Origin: Ascidia mentula
Taxonomy: Eukaryota > Chordata > Ascidiacea > Phlebobranchia > Ascidiidae
Reading direction: 5' to 3'
Length of the DNA: 64,000 nucleotides
NCBI GenBank assembly: GCA_947561715.1
Contig: OX387198.1
Location: 13,764,001 to 13,828,000 of the forward strand
In this document: positions 42,801-53,525 of the stretch, in pieces
Layout of the letters: every line of letters starts with the position of its first letter
Position numbering within the stretch: the first letter of the stretch is position 1
The notes under the pieces: generated by a model
What the model was told of the DNA's origin: nothing
The model's database searches: none
Seen by the model: only the letters and a program-made list of their open reading frames with translations
Program-made: the position numbers and the translations under genes

Positions 42801-45800
42801 CTTTTGCAGACCTACTGTTTTCACAAATATACCAAAGATACATAAGCAGCGCTCCAGGACCGTTTATGTCCTCCACAACATGCAATAATGCAGTTGACCT
42901 TGGAAACTGAATTTTATAGATTTTAATTGCCATAAACATACATGTTATAATGACTTGGCCATCAGCCAATAATAGATTAGAGTTACCATTCTGTGTAGAG
43001 TGGCCATTCTTACTGTTGTCTGGGTAGTTGGGGGAGTCTTTCTTTCCAAACCGAGGGAAGATCTTTCTCAAAAAGCTAGACCTGGATCTAGTTGAGCCTG
43101 AACAATTGCCAAAGTTACAGATTAATTATCTCAAAGTTTAGTTTTGTAAATAATTTTATTTAAACCGTTAAACCTGTGTTTGTCGACCCTTGGTCTATGG
43201 TGAAAATAGCTTCATTTTCTACAGCTCACATATGGGAGTTTGTTATTGCTCCAATATTTTTATGACACCAAGATTTTGTTACTTTGTATTTGTAACAAAT
43301 AAATATTCCACAAAAAGTTCCAATAAGAACAAAAACAGTAATGCAAGTTTACAAAATTTAATTTGGTAAACAAACTGTTTTTCATAAAGTTTTGCCTCAC
43401 TTGTAATAAGTCACAATATGTTTAAAAGCATTAGGATAAATTGACCAGACACATTACATTACATCGTACTATGAGATGCAGACAGTAGTGCACACTGCTT
43501 GACATGTTAGGTCTCATCACTGCAGCTAATGACTGTAACAGAAAACCAGCTTTTAAACTAGCGGAGAATTTTCCACTTGTCCTTGCAGGTCAAAACAGCT
43601 CTAATGGACTACTGTCTGCAATTAAATTGGTATTATTGCTCTTTTGCTACTGTTATGTACCTTGTTCTTGTTGATGATTCTCTGTAGCATGGGATTGTTG
43701 TTGCACTTTAACACCAGATGAACTTTGAGGTCCATCAGCACCTAGTGAGGAAAAAATGTTAGAATAAACGTTTGAAGACAAATATTTTCTGGCATAAGTC
43801 TGTTTTAGGTTTAAACTGCAGTAGAGACTGCAAGCATGATAATCTGAAGGCCACAAAGGGTAGATATTGACTCTTACATGAATCTATTTCCTATAAAATG
43901 GATTGCCATTAGCCAATAATAGATTAGAATTACCATTCATTGTAGAGTGGTCATTCTTAATGTTGCCTGGGTAGTTGGGGGAGTCTTTCTTTCCAAACCG
44001 AGGGAAGATCTTTCTCAAAAAACTGGGCTTGGATTTTGTTGCTTCTACACAAATGTTAAACTAATGTTACAGTTGGGGTTTTAAGTTAAAGTAAACTAAA
44101 ATAAGTAAAATAACTATGTTTACAAAGTTTACAAAAAGCCAATAATATGAATTCGATACAGTAGCCATCTGTATGCAGCTTACACAATTCATATTATTGG
44201 CTCTACTTTGCTTATCATATGATTATTGTGACACGGTGCCTAACGACACTATTGCTTGAGCTTTGCTTGGCTATAGTGTTTCCACCTTGTTTTCTCCATA
44301 AGGTTGCACCTAGTTTGGTGCCCAACGGATGACGGTGATTGTGTAGTCACCACAAAATGGAAGTCTTTGCTTTCGTCGGCAAAGTCGTATAAGAGTCACA
44401 CCAGCTACACTAATGAGACATTATAGGTCGAAACAGTGGCCATCTGTATGCAGCTTACGTCAGCCATGAACATCACAGTAGCTACCCTACCCCATTCCAG
44501 GGTTGTTTATACCCCGCCCCCCTCCTTGTTGGTCACAAGATCTTCCAGGAGGCTCAACAAATCTTAGCTGTGTGCTGTCCCATCCATGTGCAAATTTTAT
44601 TTTTTAAACTCTGAAGAATATTAGATCCCTATATAAGTCACAAGACCCGTCAACGGCTATCGGGAAATAAGCAAACAGTCGTCAGTTGCATTATTGCATA
44701 GGGCCTTGAAAACAGGATTTCCATTTGTTTAATTGGCATATAGGTCCTTCAGATAAATGTTGTGGTGTTTTGTTTCATAATCTTTATGTTTTCAATATAT
44801 ACTGCAAGTAGTTGAATTTTCATTTAAATGTCTTTTTGTGACAGTTACAAAATTATTATTTGCATCTTATTTTTACATTTCAGATCAAGAAAATTGACAA
44901 TCAAAACAACTATATCTAAATGGATTCTGTGTGGTGCAGACAAATAGGAACTGTTTTAATTTACTTGGTCACTTTAGTGCAGCTTGGTGATTGTAAATGT
45001 TCTAGCTCGCCAAGCAGGCAAGTCGCCGAGCAGGTATACAATCACTGTCATCCGTTGGGTACCAAATGAAATACCTCAATGGTTTCCTAACCTTTGTGTT
45101 GGAGATGATCTGTTTGTCCCAATGTAGAATCAGAACTCAATTGGTTGTCGGTGACATCATGAAGTGCTGAGGATCGATCTCTCCCACTTGTTCCTTTAAA
45201 AACACAATTGTTGTCAATAAAATCATGGACTTGATGCAACACCAACATATGCTTTACTTTAACATACTTTAAGGGAATGTTGGGGCAGTGCTTCCACAAG
45301 GTGGAGCTATGGAGCAGTATCATTAACCAGTGAAAGCATCAAAAGCATTTTTTTTAAAGCACAGAACAAATTTTTTAAACTTTAAAACATAATATCATTA
45401 GATTTATATGTTTGTACTGAGTGTACACATCCCTACCCCTAACTCCATGATTGTGACTTTATGCCTGACCTGACCATAAACTTTTTGTAGCAAAAGTAGA
45501 TGTTTTAACCAGTGACTTTTAACAAGGGCAGTTGGAGGAGTGCGGTCCAGGACAACCAAACCAGATTATTCATCCACCAATTAACACGATTTGGCCATGA
45601 CTAAACAAATATGTATGATGACAATGGTGTTACATAAAAATTTGTGTGTGACATCATAGGTTTTCTATAAGTTCCCCCAGTAACTACAATAACCCTGGCT
45701 TGTACGACTGCAACACGCAACAAATTTATGTGTACCTGGTTGTTGTTGATCTTCCTCTTCAAGGTGTTGATGTTGTTCTGTTGTTAAACCAGATGAAGAT

Positions 45801-48800
45801 GCACTTTGTCTACCTGGTTGTTGACAGTCTTCCTCTTCAAGATGAGGATGTTGTTCTGTTGTTAAACCAGATGAAGATGCACTTTGTCTACCTGGTTGTT
45901 GCTGATCTTCCTCTACGAGATGAGGATGTTGTTCTGTTGTTAAACCAGATGAAGATGCACTTTGTGTACCTGGTTGTTGCTGATCTTCCTCTTCAAGATA
46001 CGGATGTTGTTCTGTTGTTAAACCAGATGAAGATGCACTTTGTGTACCTGGTTGTTTCTGATCTTCCTCTACAAGATGCGGATGTTGTTCTGTTGTTAAA
46101 CCAGAGGAAGATGCACTTTGTGTACCTGGTTGTTGGTGATCTTCCTCTTCAAGATACGGATGTTGTTCTGTTGTTAAACCAGATGAAGATGCACTTTGTA
46201 TACCTGGTTGTTGCTGATCTTCCTCTACAAGATGCGGATGTTGTTCTGTTGTAAAACCAGATGAAGATGCACTTTGTGTACCTGGTTGTTGGTGATCTTC
46301 CTCTTCAAGATACGGATGTTGTTCTGTTGTACCTGGTTGTTGCAACAAAATTTGAACAAGATTGTTGAAGCATAAGGCACTATTTAAGGAAGCCAACATG
46401 TCTGTTTATTCAGATAAATGATTATCATAATAAAACAAAGTCTAACTTAAGGCCCGTTTACACTACAGACGATTCCGTGTTTGTTTTATTGTGCGCGCGT
46501 GCTGAGTTGTGTTGGGATGGGATGTGCCGGTCTGTGCTAGGATGTGCTCGCTTTTGCTCGACGAGCATAAATTCGGGCACAGTTGGGCACATTTCGGCAC
46601 ACATTGATGCGAGAGTGCAAGGCGACTGCTTGAAAGGAGAGGACATATATTATTTTAGTGGTGGTTGTGTGATGCGGCCGCGTTTGACATATGAGCGATT
46701 GTTTTTAAGAGTATGAAATGGTGCCGTAACTGAATTACAAAGTGGTGTGTGGAACGGCGTCTCAGCGGGATGCTGCTGTGGAACCTTTGTCTTGTTTCAA
46801 TTATAGGCTACCATCTTGTTTTTTATAATCTGTGATGTTTGGTTCAGCATATTGTAGTGTTACCTTGCGTCGTAAAAAATTATGCAAAACATTACATGCC
46901 TTAACTGTGTAAAACAGTACATGCTTTTTGTTGAAGAATATGTACAGCCAATAGCAACAACTTCAATTTGTACTTATAATAACGCTGGCGGGGCCGAGAA
47001 ATGCAAGGCAAGACTGACATCCTTCAAAAATTATCAACGTAACTTGTCACTTGCACTTGCCAGTTTCGTGGTTATTACAGGGAAATCCCTGTAGTCGTGT
47101 TCGATTATTCCAGTAGTGTAAACGCCGTGTGTGCCATACTGTGCTGTGCTGTGCCGTGCCAAACTGTGTTCGTGTGTAAACGGGCCTTAAGAATATGAAG
47201 TGCAATCAAATGGCACTACACAGATACACATACAAGGAAATTAGATTTTCTCTGAGAGAAATGCCTTTCAACCAGTGGTCTGCAAATTTCTTTCAGGTGG
47301 GCAGTAAAGCATGAAGCAAGTCACCACACTAATAGGCCAAGTTCACAGTTAATATGAACACATTTTGGGTATAGGTGTTTAAACTATGCTCCCAAAGTGG
47401 GTAAACCACCAAAATACATCGCCATAAAAGTCGGGACAAGCTGTACAAACACACAATCAATGACGTCATTGTGACATCACAGACTGAGGTTGTGCGCAGA
47501 GACATGTCGGCACAATGTAAACAGATATGAATAACTATTTTAGAGATGGAGTTAATAGTAAACTAACCCCCTAAAAACAATTTAGTGTTTGCTCAGTTTG
47601 TATTAAACTACACTTCTTGAGTGTTAAAGGCCGCATCTCTCAATTAAATCCCAAAAATTGAGTTTTAGAAGTCATTTGTTATTGTGCACCTGGTTACAGT
47701 TTCTCTTGTTTGCCAAAAACAATTGCCGGGTCTGATGACTCATGAAGGGTTACTACTATTGCTGAACAGAAAAAAATTGATTGCAGCTGCATTAAGACAG
47801 CACATTGGGGGGTTTTGCAAAGGCTAACTGCTAAATTGTCAGTCCTAGGGGGTGTACAAACAGCCCCGGTGGGGCCCCAAGACAATTACAAAACATCTAA
47901 TTCTTCATGAATTGTGTAGAGGAGGGTTGGTGGCTTCACTTAATCGCAAATGGAGGTGACTTTCTGTGATTCATTTTTTCACAAAACAAACCTACACTTT
48001 TTTCTGCTTTTTTGACCAAAATAATGGCCAACAGAGGGTCAAAATGCCCCCGGGGGAGCAGTTTAAGTAGTTATTTCGATTATAAATTTGGCCACAATTC
48101 CTTGCCAAGGGTCCGCACTGACAGAAAATCACAAATTGAACATACTTTCTGTGATTCATTTTTTCACAAAATCAACCTCAATATTTGGGTAGTTTTTCAG
48201 CTACATGTACAACAGCACCCTCTACCAATTTACTGCCTGACTAATAACCCTGAAAAACAAACTAAAACTGCCCCAAACACGCTGAAAATCGCCCTGGCAA
48301 CAGCCTGTTCATCTGCGCTCATTCAACCAAAACACTGGCGCCCATGCATGACCCATTGCATTGTTACACATAATTTTACACTGTTACGCAGGACAGAGTT
48401 CGAGAAGGGCAATTCCCAACCGGGAAAGTCTTTTCCATAGAAATACAGAGATGCGGCCTAAAACATAGTTGTTATTTCATTGCTGTTGTGTCATACGCCA
48501 CCTTATGCTCTCACATGAGAACCATTAACAGGCCAGGGTAGGTATGTTTTTCCGACAGCTGGTAACTCTGCTTCATGAAGTCATGTTAATGTAATTTAAG
48601 GTTTGATATCATAATTTGACCATAACCAATTATCAACTAGACCCAACATTTTTGCATGTACAAACTACTTAAGGTTTAGTTACACTATTTTACCTGTTTC
48701 CTGTGGTGAACTTTGCACAACATTTCCTTGCTGTTGTACATTAACAACACTGGTTGTTTCGGGCGATGCGTCAACAACTGCTGGAATTTCACCCTCACCA

Positions 48801-50435
48801 CTTCTTGCTGTCACCTCTAAAATTTAATCAGGTTTTTAATATTTTTCGGCAAATATAAGATTTAGTGGTGCAAGTCAAATAAAATAGAAATATTGAATCA
48901 CGGTCCATTGTGGTCAGTTTTACAGAAACAACACACAGTGGTATCCAAACTTCACCATTGCCTTCTGATCCATCCACTTGTTCATGTTCGCCAAACTCGT
49001 CCGACTGAAGCTTCGGATTCTGCACAGAAATAAATACAACATCAACACAAATTATATTTCACATTAAAGTGCATGTGACACGGAAACATAAAATATGTTA
49101 ATAATTAAACTAAGAGATGGTCATAACTTTAAAACATTTTTGGCGTAAAAAGTAGCTTGATACGACGACTGGTTTCTGAGATACAGCTTATCAAAGTCTC
49201 ATTTTTACCGCTGCGAACGAAATCGTGCGAAAGCGCGATTATTGTTGTGTGACGTCATAGAAGGCGCTTTGGTCGTGAATCGTGCGAGTGCTGGCAGCAA
49301 GCCTTTGCGTAGGAGTGGAAAACATTGTAAAACTGGTTTAGTATAGTATTGCATTAAACAGGAGCACAACAAGTAAACAAGTGCAACAAACGGATTTTAA
49401 TGTTAATTTGAGCTGTAGACAGGTGGCCGCTGTTTCGACCTATTATGTCTTATTTAGTTGTGGAATAATACAACAGTTACTGGGACAGGGTGTTCTTGTT
49501 GTTACAACATTTATTATCGCTAACGTGATACATGAACTTTTGAAAACACGACAGAGACAAACCGTCAATTTAGCATTGTCGTTTTGTCAACTAACAGCAA
49601 AAAACAGTTTAATTGAATTTTGAGGCTGGCAAAGACCGCCGAAAAAAACCGACCAAATTAGCTGATTATGCATCACAACGTAATTCTGTCGTAGTACCAC
49701 TTTTTGTCCGACAATGACCAACGACACGCTGGTCGACAAAACTTTTTTTTTAGTCGACAAAACTCTGAAGGCCTATAACTTTGCCGTTTCTCAATGGATT
49801 TCGATGATTTTTAAACAGGTTGCATGGAATGGCATGTAGGTTTAAAAGATATAAAAAATAAAAAAATTCAACGATTTATGGGACGAATATTAATGTACAT
49901 TGTCATAAATCGGTCATAGCAACCTTATTTGAACCGCGGCCACGACCATTCATACACCGTTGGAAACTACATTAAAAACCCTTTCCAACCATACCAAACT
50001 TGTCTAATTATCGCATCTGAATGTTAAAGACTTAATAACGAAAATCTGTATTTTTTTATGACGGTTATGAATAATATTCGGTCAGTATAGGCGTTCATTA
50101 TAGGCGTTCAATAATGCCTCCGGCTTGTTGCTCGTTGTTGCTGCTGCTTCCCTTAATTCTGCCTTTCAGTCCCTTGTTAACTCGACGCTTTTCTGCAACC
50201 TGCTGTAGTAGTACTGATGATGAACCAAGTATAAGTTCGAAACGTTTACTGAAAATGATTAACAGCATCTTAGCTTTGGCTTTTTTATTCAAAGTTGTTA
50301 ACTCCACTTATTTTGCACCCAAGTATTCTGTAATACTTTTCCTGATTTTGCGTTGTAGCCTACATATTAGGCTAAGTAACTAACATAAACATTCTCGAAT
50401 TCAAAAAATGTACTTACCTCTGATTGATTGTCCAT
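33143..50435 (-). CDS. Modular repeat/TPR protein gene, copy B (9-exon model)
   Basis: Exons in transcript order: 50418..50435, 48956..49019, 48694..48816, 45736..46332, 45092..45193, 43934..44044, 43661..43741, 42987..43097, 33143..33894. The total of 1959 bases gives 652 residues with no stop. The architecture matches gene A: MDNQSE start, acidic linkers, about 7.65 repeats of 26 residues, single copies of the three small modules and the TPR-like end. Gene A has the three modules twice. The last intron contains Polinton B. No signal peptide. Family and function are not recognised. Confidence 0.72.
33895..34440 (-). other. Intron segment 3' of Polinton B
   Basis: Matches 831..1376. It ends with the AACGTC target at 34435..34440. 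Nothing else recognised. Confidence 0.6.
34441..34785 (+). repeat. Left terminal inverted repeat of Polinton B
   Basis: As in copy A but lacking the CCCCGGTTTGACC to GTCTC stretch (A 1626..1691). Confidence 0.78.
35190..36244 (+). pseudogene. DNA polymerase B remnant, Polinton B
   Basis: DNLCVFRC-equivalent codons lie at about 35,442. The C-terminal region is a clean open frame at 35777..36244 with QREPGKFEVEF, ALSAKTYNC and GERTGLNYFYAK segments. The polymerase core is deleted at the same point as in copy A. Confidence 0.72.
36435..36941 (+). repeat. Dispersed repeat inserted in Polinton B
   Basis: Counterpart of 3432..3938, with the same imperfect direct duplication of Polinton DNA on each side (about 36,245..36,425 and 36,953..37,140). 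Confidence 0.8.
37543..37900 (-). pseudogene. Adenain-like protease remnant, Polinton B
   Basis: RPGTHWLVFYFDALGH at about 37,715, then EMFDTFARPP. FRGVYARD lies upstream near 37,795 in another frame. The catalytic His context is intact, but a TAA immediately precedes RPGTHW and the Cys half is missing. Confidence 0.68.
38124..39090 (-). pseudogene. Major capsid protein remnant, Polinton B
   Basis: The N-terminal part reads in one frame (38837..39085, PTQTSVSSSLLVKYPPLA and YIDLNDTLL). The C-terminal part is a second open frame (38124..38594, 156 residues: FLRKMKPSAAITLAHQKTL, YPLRRSEVRVFT, RVVLGFVD, NPFEFKHMNFNYL, AFQPDF). The middle between them is short and frameshifted. Clear Polinton hexon-like protein. 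Confidence 0.85.
39106..39423 (-). pseudogene. Possible pVI-like minor capsid remnant, Polinton B
   Basis: 105-residue basic frame, RRLLGGSPT near the middle and Arg/Ala-rich at the end, directly upstream of the capsid gene. Position and composition are the only arguments. Confidence 0.28.
39545..39890 (-). pseudogene. Penton-like protein remnant, Polinton B
   Basis: The NFTKKLPTV and KWEIGLSKIIFPSS segments are readable with the Trp codon intact. The YLTLPS start is shifted by an extra C in the run at 39,820. Confidence 0.7.
40228..40524 (-). pseudogene. Unidentified Polinton frame (B)
   Basis: 98-residue counterpart of 7591..8001, missing a central block. Not recognised. Confidence 0.3.
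40508..41345 (-). pseudogene. Polinton-conserved protein of unknown function (B)
   Basis: Two open pieces. 41034..41345 contains YQEKVKLYVQALQRYRYISK. 40508..40963 begins KGQRVDNSNIENLIHSVLRK and continues with PTGEAEFIAALNN. Both match a protein I recall as a regular Polinton companion. A frame break separates them. Confidence 0.5.
41460..41720 (-). pseudogene. Polinton-conserved small protein with NVLKG motif (B)
   Basis: ISECSHNVLKGNFDR is present, with TGA codons on both sides at the same places as copy A. The upstream part is out of frame because a CG pair is missing. Confidence 0.55.
41738..42277 (-). pseudogene. Packaging ATPase remnant, Polinton B
   Basis: The Walker A segment HPFTCLISGPTVSGKT lies at about 42,180. 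After a frameshift near 42,095 follow LPDRIKFVQGA, the Walker B-like TLLILDNW, LFTQGSDHKDTSIIYIVQNL, HRTIS, then a TAG, and VVFKNLRD and IAHLAKQVFPSH. This is an A32/FtsK-type genome-packaging ATPase. The acidic second Walker B position is Asn here. Confidence 0.85.
42500..42664 (-). repeat. Right terminal inverted repeat of Polinton B
   Basis: (CT)n at 42,602..42,624 and a terminal CACCTATACACTACT with one change in the conserved end. Confidence 0.82.
42731..42784 (-). mobile_element. Solo inverted fragment of the left Polinton end
   Basis: 54 bases equal to the complement of the outer left arm (AGAGACAGGAAGGAAGTCTC to CACCTATATACTACT), followed by AACGTC and flanked by a repeat of host DNA (TGTTTTCTTTTGCAGACCTA, then CTGTTTT) on both sides. 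Not present in copy A. Confidence 0.82.
42987..43097 (-). CDS. Exon 8, gene B (RSSFLRK module)
   Basis: 111 bases, phase 1-1, acceptor TTGTTCAG, donor GTAACT. GSTRSRSSFLRKIFPRFGKK plus a polar tail. Confidence 0.65.
43661..43741 (-). CDS. Exon 7, gene B (ADG.QSSSG module)
   Basis: 81 bases, phase 1-1, with ADGPQSSSG in place of ADGGQSSSG; donor GTACAT. Confidence 0.65.
43934..44044 (-). CDS. Exon 6, gene B (TKSKPSFLRK module)
   Basis: 111 bases, phase 1-1, acceptor TTTGTGTAG, donor GTAATT. Confidence 0.65.
45092..45193 (-). CDS. Exon 5, gene B (TSGRDRSS module)
   Basis: 102 bases, phase 1-1, acceptor TTTTTAAAG, donor GTTAGG. Two residues differ from gene A. Confidence 0.62.
45736..46332 (-). 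CDS. Exon 4, gene B: 26-residue tandem-repeat region
   Basis: 597 bases, about 7.65 units of the 78-bp repeat, half the length of gene A. Units alternate HPYLEEED and HPHLVEED at the start, a 156-bp dimer pattern not seen in A. Same CAG|GTACA boundaries. Confidence 0.75.
46450..47187 (+). mobile_element. TIR element in intron 3 of gene B (PIF/Harbinger-like MITE)
   Basis: TTAAGGCCCGTTTACAC is inverted at the other end (GTGTAAACGGGCCTTAA), the 3-bp target is TTA/TAA, and copy A has the plain CTAACTAAGAATATG. About 738 bp with GTGCTGTGCTGTGCC simple repeats near the right end. No transposase. TWA targets and GGCC-starting TIRs suit PIF/Harbinger. Confidence 0.83.
47628..48459 (+). mobile_element. 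Second TIR element in intron 3 of gene B
   Basis: TIR AGGCCGCATCTCT / AGAGATGCGGCCT, 832 bp, absent from copy A (GAGTGTTAAACCATTGAG). The target duplication is short and A-rich (TAA or TA) and cannot be fixed exactly. Two internal copies of TTTCTGTGATTCATTTTTTC. The 142-codon open frame inside (48012..48440) is not recognised. Confidence 0.78.
48694..48816 (-). CDS. Exon 3, gene B
   Basis: 123 bases, phase 1-1, same splice signals as in A. Confidence 0.65.
48956..49019 (-). CDS. Exon 2, gene B
   Basis: 64 bases, phase 0-1; the donor is GTGAAG instead of GTAAAG. NPKLQSDEFGEHEQVDGSEG. Confidence 0.63.
50103..50330 (+). repeat. Hairpin repeat, copy B
   Basis: Counterpart of 17890..18118 with CTGATGATGAACC and GTTCGAAACG. 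Confidence 0.55.
50418..50435 (-). CDS. Exon 1 (start), gene B
   Basis: MDNQSE followed by GTAAGT, identical to gene A. Confidence 0.65.
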
Positions 50436-50567
50436 TGTTATGTGAGCAAAGCAGTCTGGTTACAAATGTTCAGCTTTAACTTTCAGGCTTCGCATCAGCA
50501 ATGATATTAACATTTAATCTGTACCAGCTTTGTAGCGAAACTTTGTTTGACTTTCGTTGCTGTGTAA

Positions 50568-51961
50568 AAGGCTGATGCCCACTGCCGTCGTAAGCGCGTC
50601 GTAAGCGCGTCGTAAAGGCCTTACGATACGACGGTTACGACCGCAGCAGTTGTATGCCCACTGCGTCGGAGCGCCGTCGGAGAAGCAATCGGCGGCGCCG
50701 CTTACGACGAAAGAAGTCGATCTAACGACGCTACATCAATCAAGTAGAATTGAGTTCTACTTCGTCGTGCGTCGTAAGCGCGTCGTAGCGAAAATGGTTT
50801 ATTGTAGAGTTGAAAATATGATTCGCTGTGCTGTTCAGAAGTGTTTTAGGATTGTTTTAATGCTCACTACTGGTGAATAATAATTAAAGTTTATATAAAA
50901 AAAAATTGTTCCTTTTTTTTTATAATATTTACAGCAAATTTGTAATGATTCATGTGTGATTAGTGAATATTTGTCATATTAAATAAATTATCATTATAAC
51001 AATTGTAATAGCTTACAAATAAATGCAAGTTTAGGAGTGAATATATGTAAGAGTGAATATGTACAAGATGTAAGCATGTAGCAGCAGTAGTTTATCAAAA
51101 AGTGCTTTTGTTTTATTACATATACATCCTATCACATAGGACCAGGAATTTGACTGGGCATCAACTGCATATACCTGTAATTGAATTTTTGACACGGAAT
51201 GTGAGTATAATTTGCTTAAGTTATATAAAGCTTAGTATTGTAGTGTCAGTAGCTGTTTGTGGCTTGCCACGAAGCTGAGTTTTGTCAGTAATAATTAAAC
51301 ACTGTCACTTCAAAAAAATAAATCATCTTATGGCACAGTGATTGCTTGCAGAATACTTATAATTTAGATTGTACTTGATGCTTAAGCACTTATATTGTCG
51401 GATATTCATAACAAATTCCTGATAACACCTTTAGTTCTTTATTGAATTGACATATTTATTGTTTACAGAAGAGAAAAAGCAAAATATTTTATTTTCAAGC
51501 AGTTGGCAATGAAGTGACCCACTTTATAGTCTGGAAATTGGGTTGTTTTTCACATAATGTATGTTCTGTGTGAGAAAAGTTATGTCATATCTCTTAATTT
51601 TATTAGAACTCACATTCGAAAACCAACAAATTGTTTTTTGTGAAAATAATAGGAGCAAACTATTTGTAATTGTTTCATGTTGTTGATCATGTGTTTTGAA
51701 AAGTTGAATAAATTTTGAATGCATCAACATTGTGGTTTTGGAGCTCTATCAAATATTTCTCTATAAACAAGATGGTTTAAGGTAGGTTTGCACGCGAACT
51801 TTTAACGTTACTGGAACTACACAAAACACACCGAAGCACTTGCGTAACATACGATCGTACCAGTGTGCATGCGCCGTCGCAGCGACGGTTTGCGAAATCG
51901 GGCGAGGCGCGGGTATTTCCCGATCGTTGTCGTTATATCGTTAGCCAGTGGGAATCAGCCT
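50568..51961 (+). mobile_element. Complete PIF/Harbinger-like non-autonomous element
   Basis: 1394 bp from AGGCTGATGCCCACTG to CAGTGGGAATCAGCCT, with TAA at 50565..50567 and 51962..51964. Confirmed by the empty TAA site at 22554. GCGTCGTAAGCGCGTCGTAA subrepeats near the left end. No transposase frame. Confidence 0.85.
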
Positions 51962-52754
51962 TAAGCAACACCTGGTAATGTGGATTATGACACGCAAACG
52001 CATTATCACCCTTCAATAAAATGGTTGACGCTTTCAACAGTTATGTTACAAATTTACAATGCATATTAACAGAGAGTGTCCTGATAAAATGTAGTTATTT
52101 TTATTCAGTGAATGTTTATTAATTGATGTCACACTACTTAGTGTAAAGTCATAATTATTGATACGCGTGTTTCAGGTCAAGTCGGTGCCTGAATGTTGCG
52201 GGACATAATTCCTACCGAAAAAACAGAGGATTTTATTTAATGGAAGGAAGAGTTTTACTACTAAACATTTCGCAGCAAGGTTATAGGGGCTTTAAGCTTG
52301 ACAAACACATCTTGATTACTTTGTTAGCTTCCCAAACAAGGCTCAGCCGATCCAAGAGATGGTAAAATGACACTCGTTCATATTAGGCTAGGTCGACACG
52401 CGCCGACAGAATATTGGTTTGTTTCTTCGTTCGTCCACCCGGAAGCTGATTTGCACCAAGCACTGCTTGATTACTGAAACTGGTATTTCAGTAGTTCTAA
52501 AACTGTCGCAACAGTCGTTGACAATTTCAACAAAATATTGGAGTTTAACTGCTACACATAACATAAAGGCAGTCAATTTGTGAGGTAAAGTAATGTAAAA
52601 CATACAAATTGGCGAATATGAGAGGATTTGAACACAATTAAATGTAGTTTAGCTGATGTGTTTGGAACATGAGTCAGCGCAGCATGGACTTCGTTTAAAC
52701 GGACGTTGTTAGCACACGTTGCTATGTTGCGAACAAACATGCATTGTAGTTGCA

Positions 52755-53265
52755 GAATGCAACAATCCACAAATCGCTGCAGAATGCAACTATCCAGAAA
52801 TCGCTGCAGAATACAACAAACCACAAAACGCTGCAGAATGCAAAAATCCACAAAACGCTGCAGAATGCAACAATCCAGAAATCGCTGCAGAATGCAACCA
52901 TCCACAAATCGCTGCAAAATGCAACGATCCAGAAATCTCTGCAGAATGCAACGATCCATAAATCGCTGCGGAATGCAACGATCCATAAATCGCTGCAGAA
53001 TGCAACGATCCATAAATCGCTGCAGAATGCAACGATCCACAAATCGCTGCAGAATGCAACGATCCAGAAATCTCTGCAGAATGCAACGATCCAGAAATCG
53101 CTGCGGAATGCAACGATCCATAAATCGCTGCAGAAGGCAACGATCCACAAATCGCTGCAGAATGCAACGATCCATAAATCGCTGCAGAAGGCAACGATCC
53201 ACAAATCGCTGCAGAATGCAACGATCCACAAATCGCTGCAGAATGCAACGATCCAGAAATCGCTT
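52755..53265 (+). repeat. 27-bp minisatellite, array B (about 19 units)
   Basis: Same unit as A1/A2, but several units read GATCCATAAATCGCTGCA, which puts TAA codons in the frame that stays open in A. The other frames remain open. Confidence 0.92.
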
Positions 53266-53441
53266 GGAAAAACAATTTGCCAAAGCAAATCCTAACAAAA
53301 CGTAAACGGTTGGAAACATTGGCGGAGTTGGCCGACCTCCATATCAAGCGGAAATTAACTTATTTACACTTGCATTAAATATTTGTTTCGTGGGTTGGGG
53401 TAAGCAGCCAGGGTTAAGTCAGTGAATAAGTTTCTTAACCA

Positions 53442-53525
53442 CACCTGGATTCGAACCCGCGATATTCTGGCCACGAATCCTGATCAAGTATTCTTCATAC
53501 ATGTGTAGGGCGCTTAACCGAGGTT
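53442..53525 (-). repeat. tRNA-derived SINE-like sequence (B)
   Basis: B-box complement at 53447..53457 and A-box complement GGCGCTTAACCG at 53509..53520. Confidence 0.5.

Noticed and set aside
48012..48440. 142-codon frame in the 47628 element as a transposase
   Set aside because: No DDE motif or DNA-binding motif visible, and it occurs in a short non-autonomous element.
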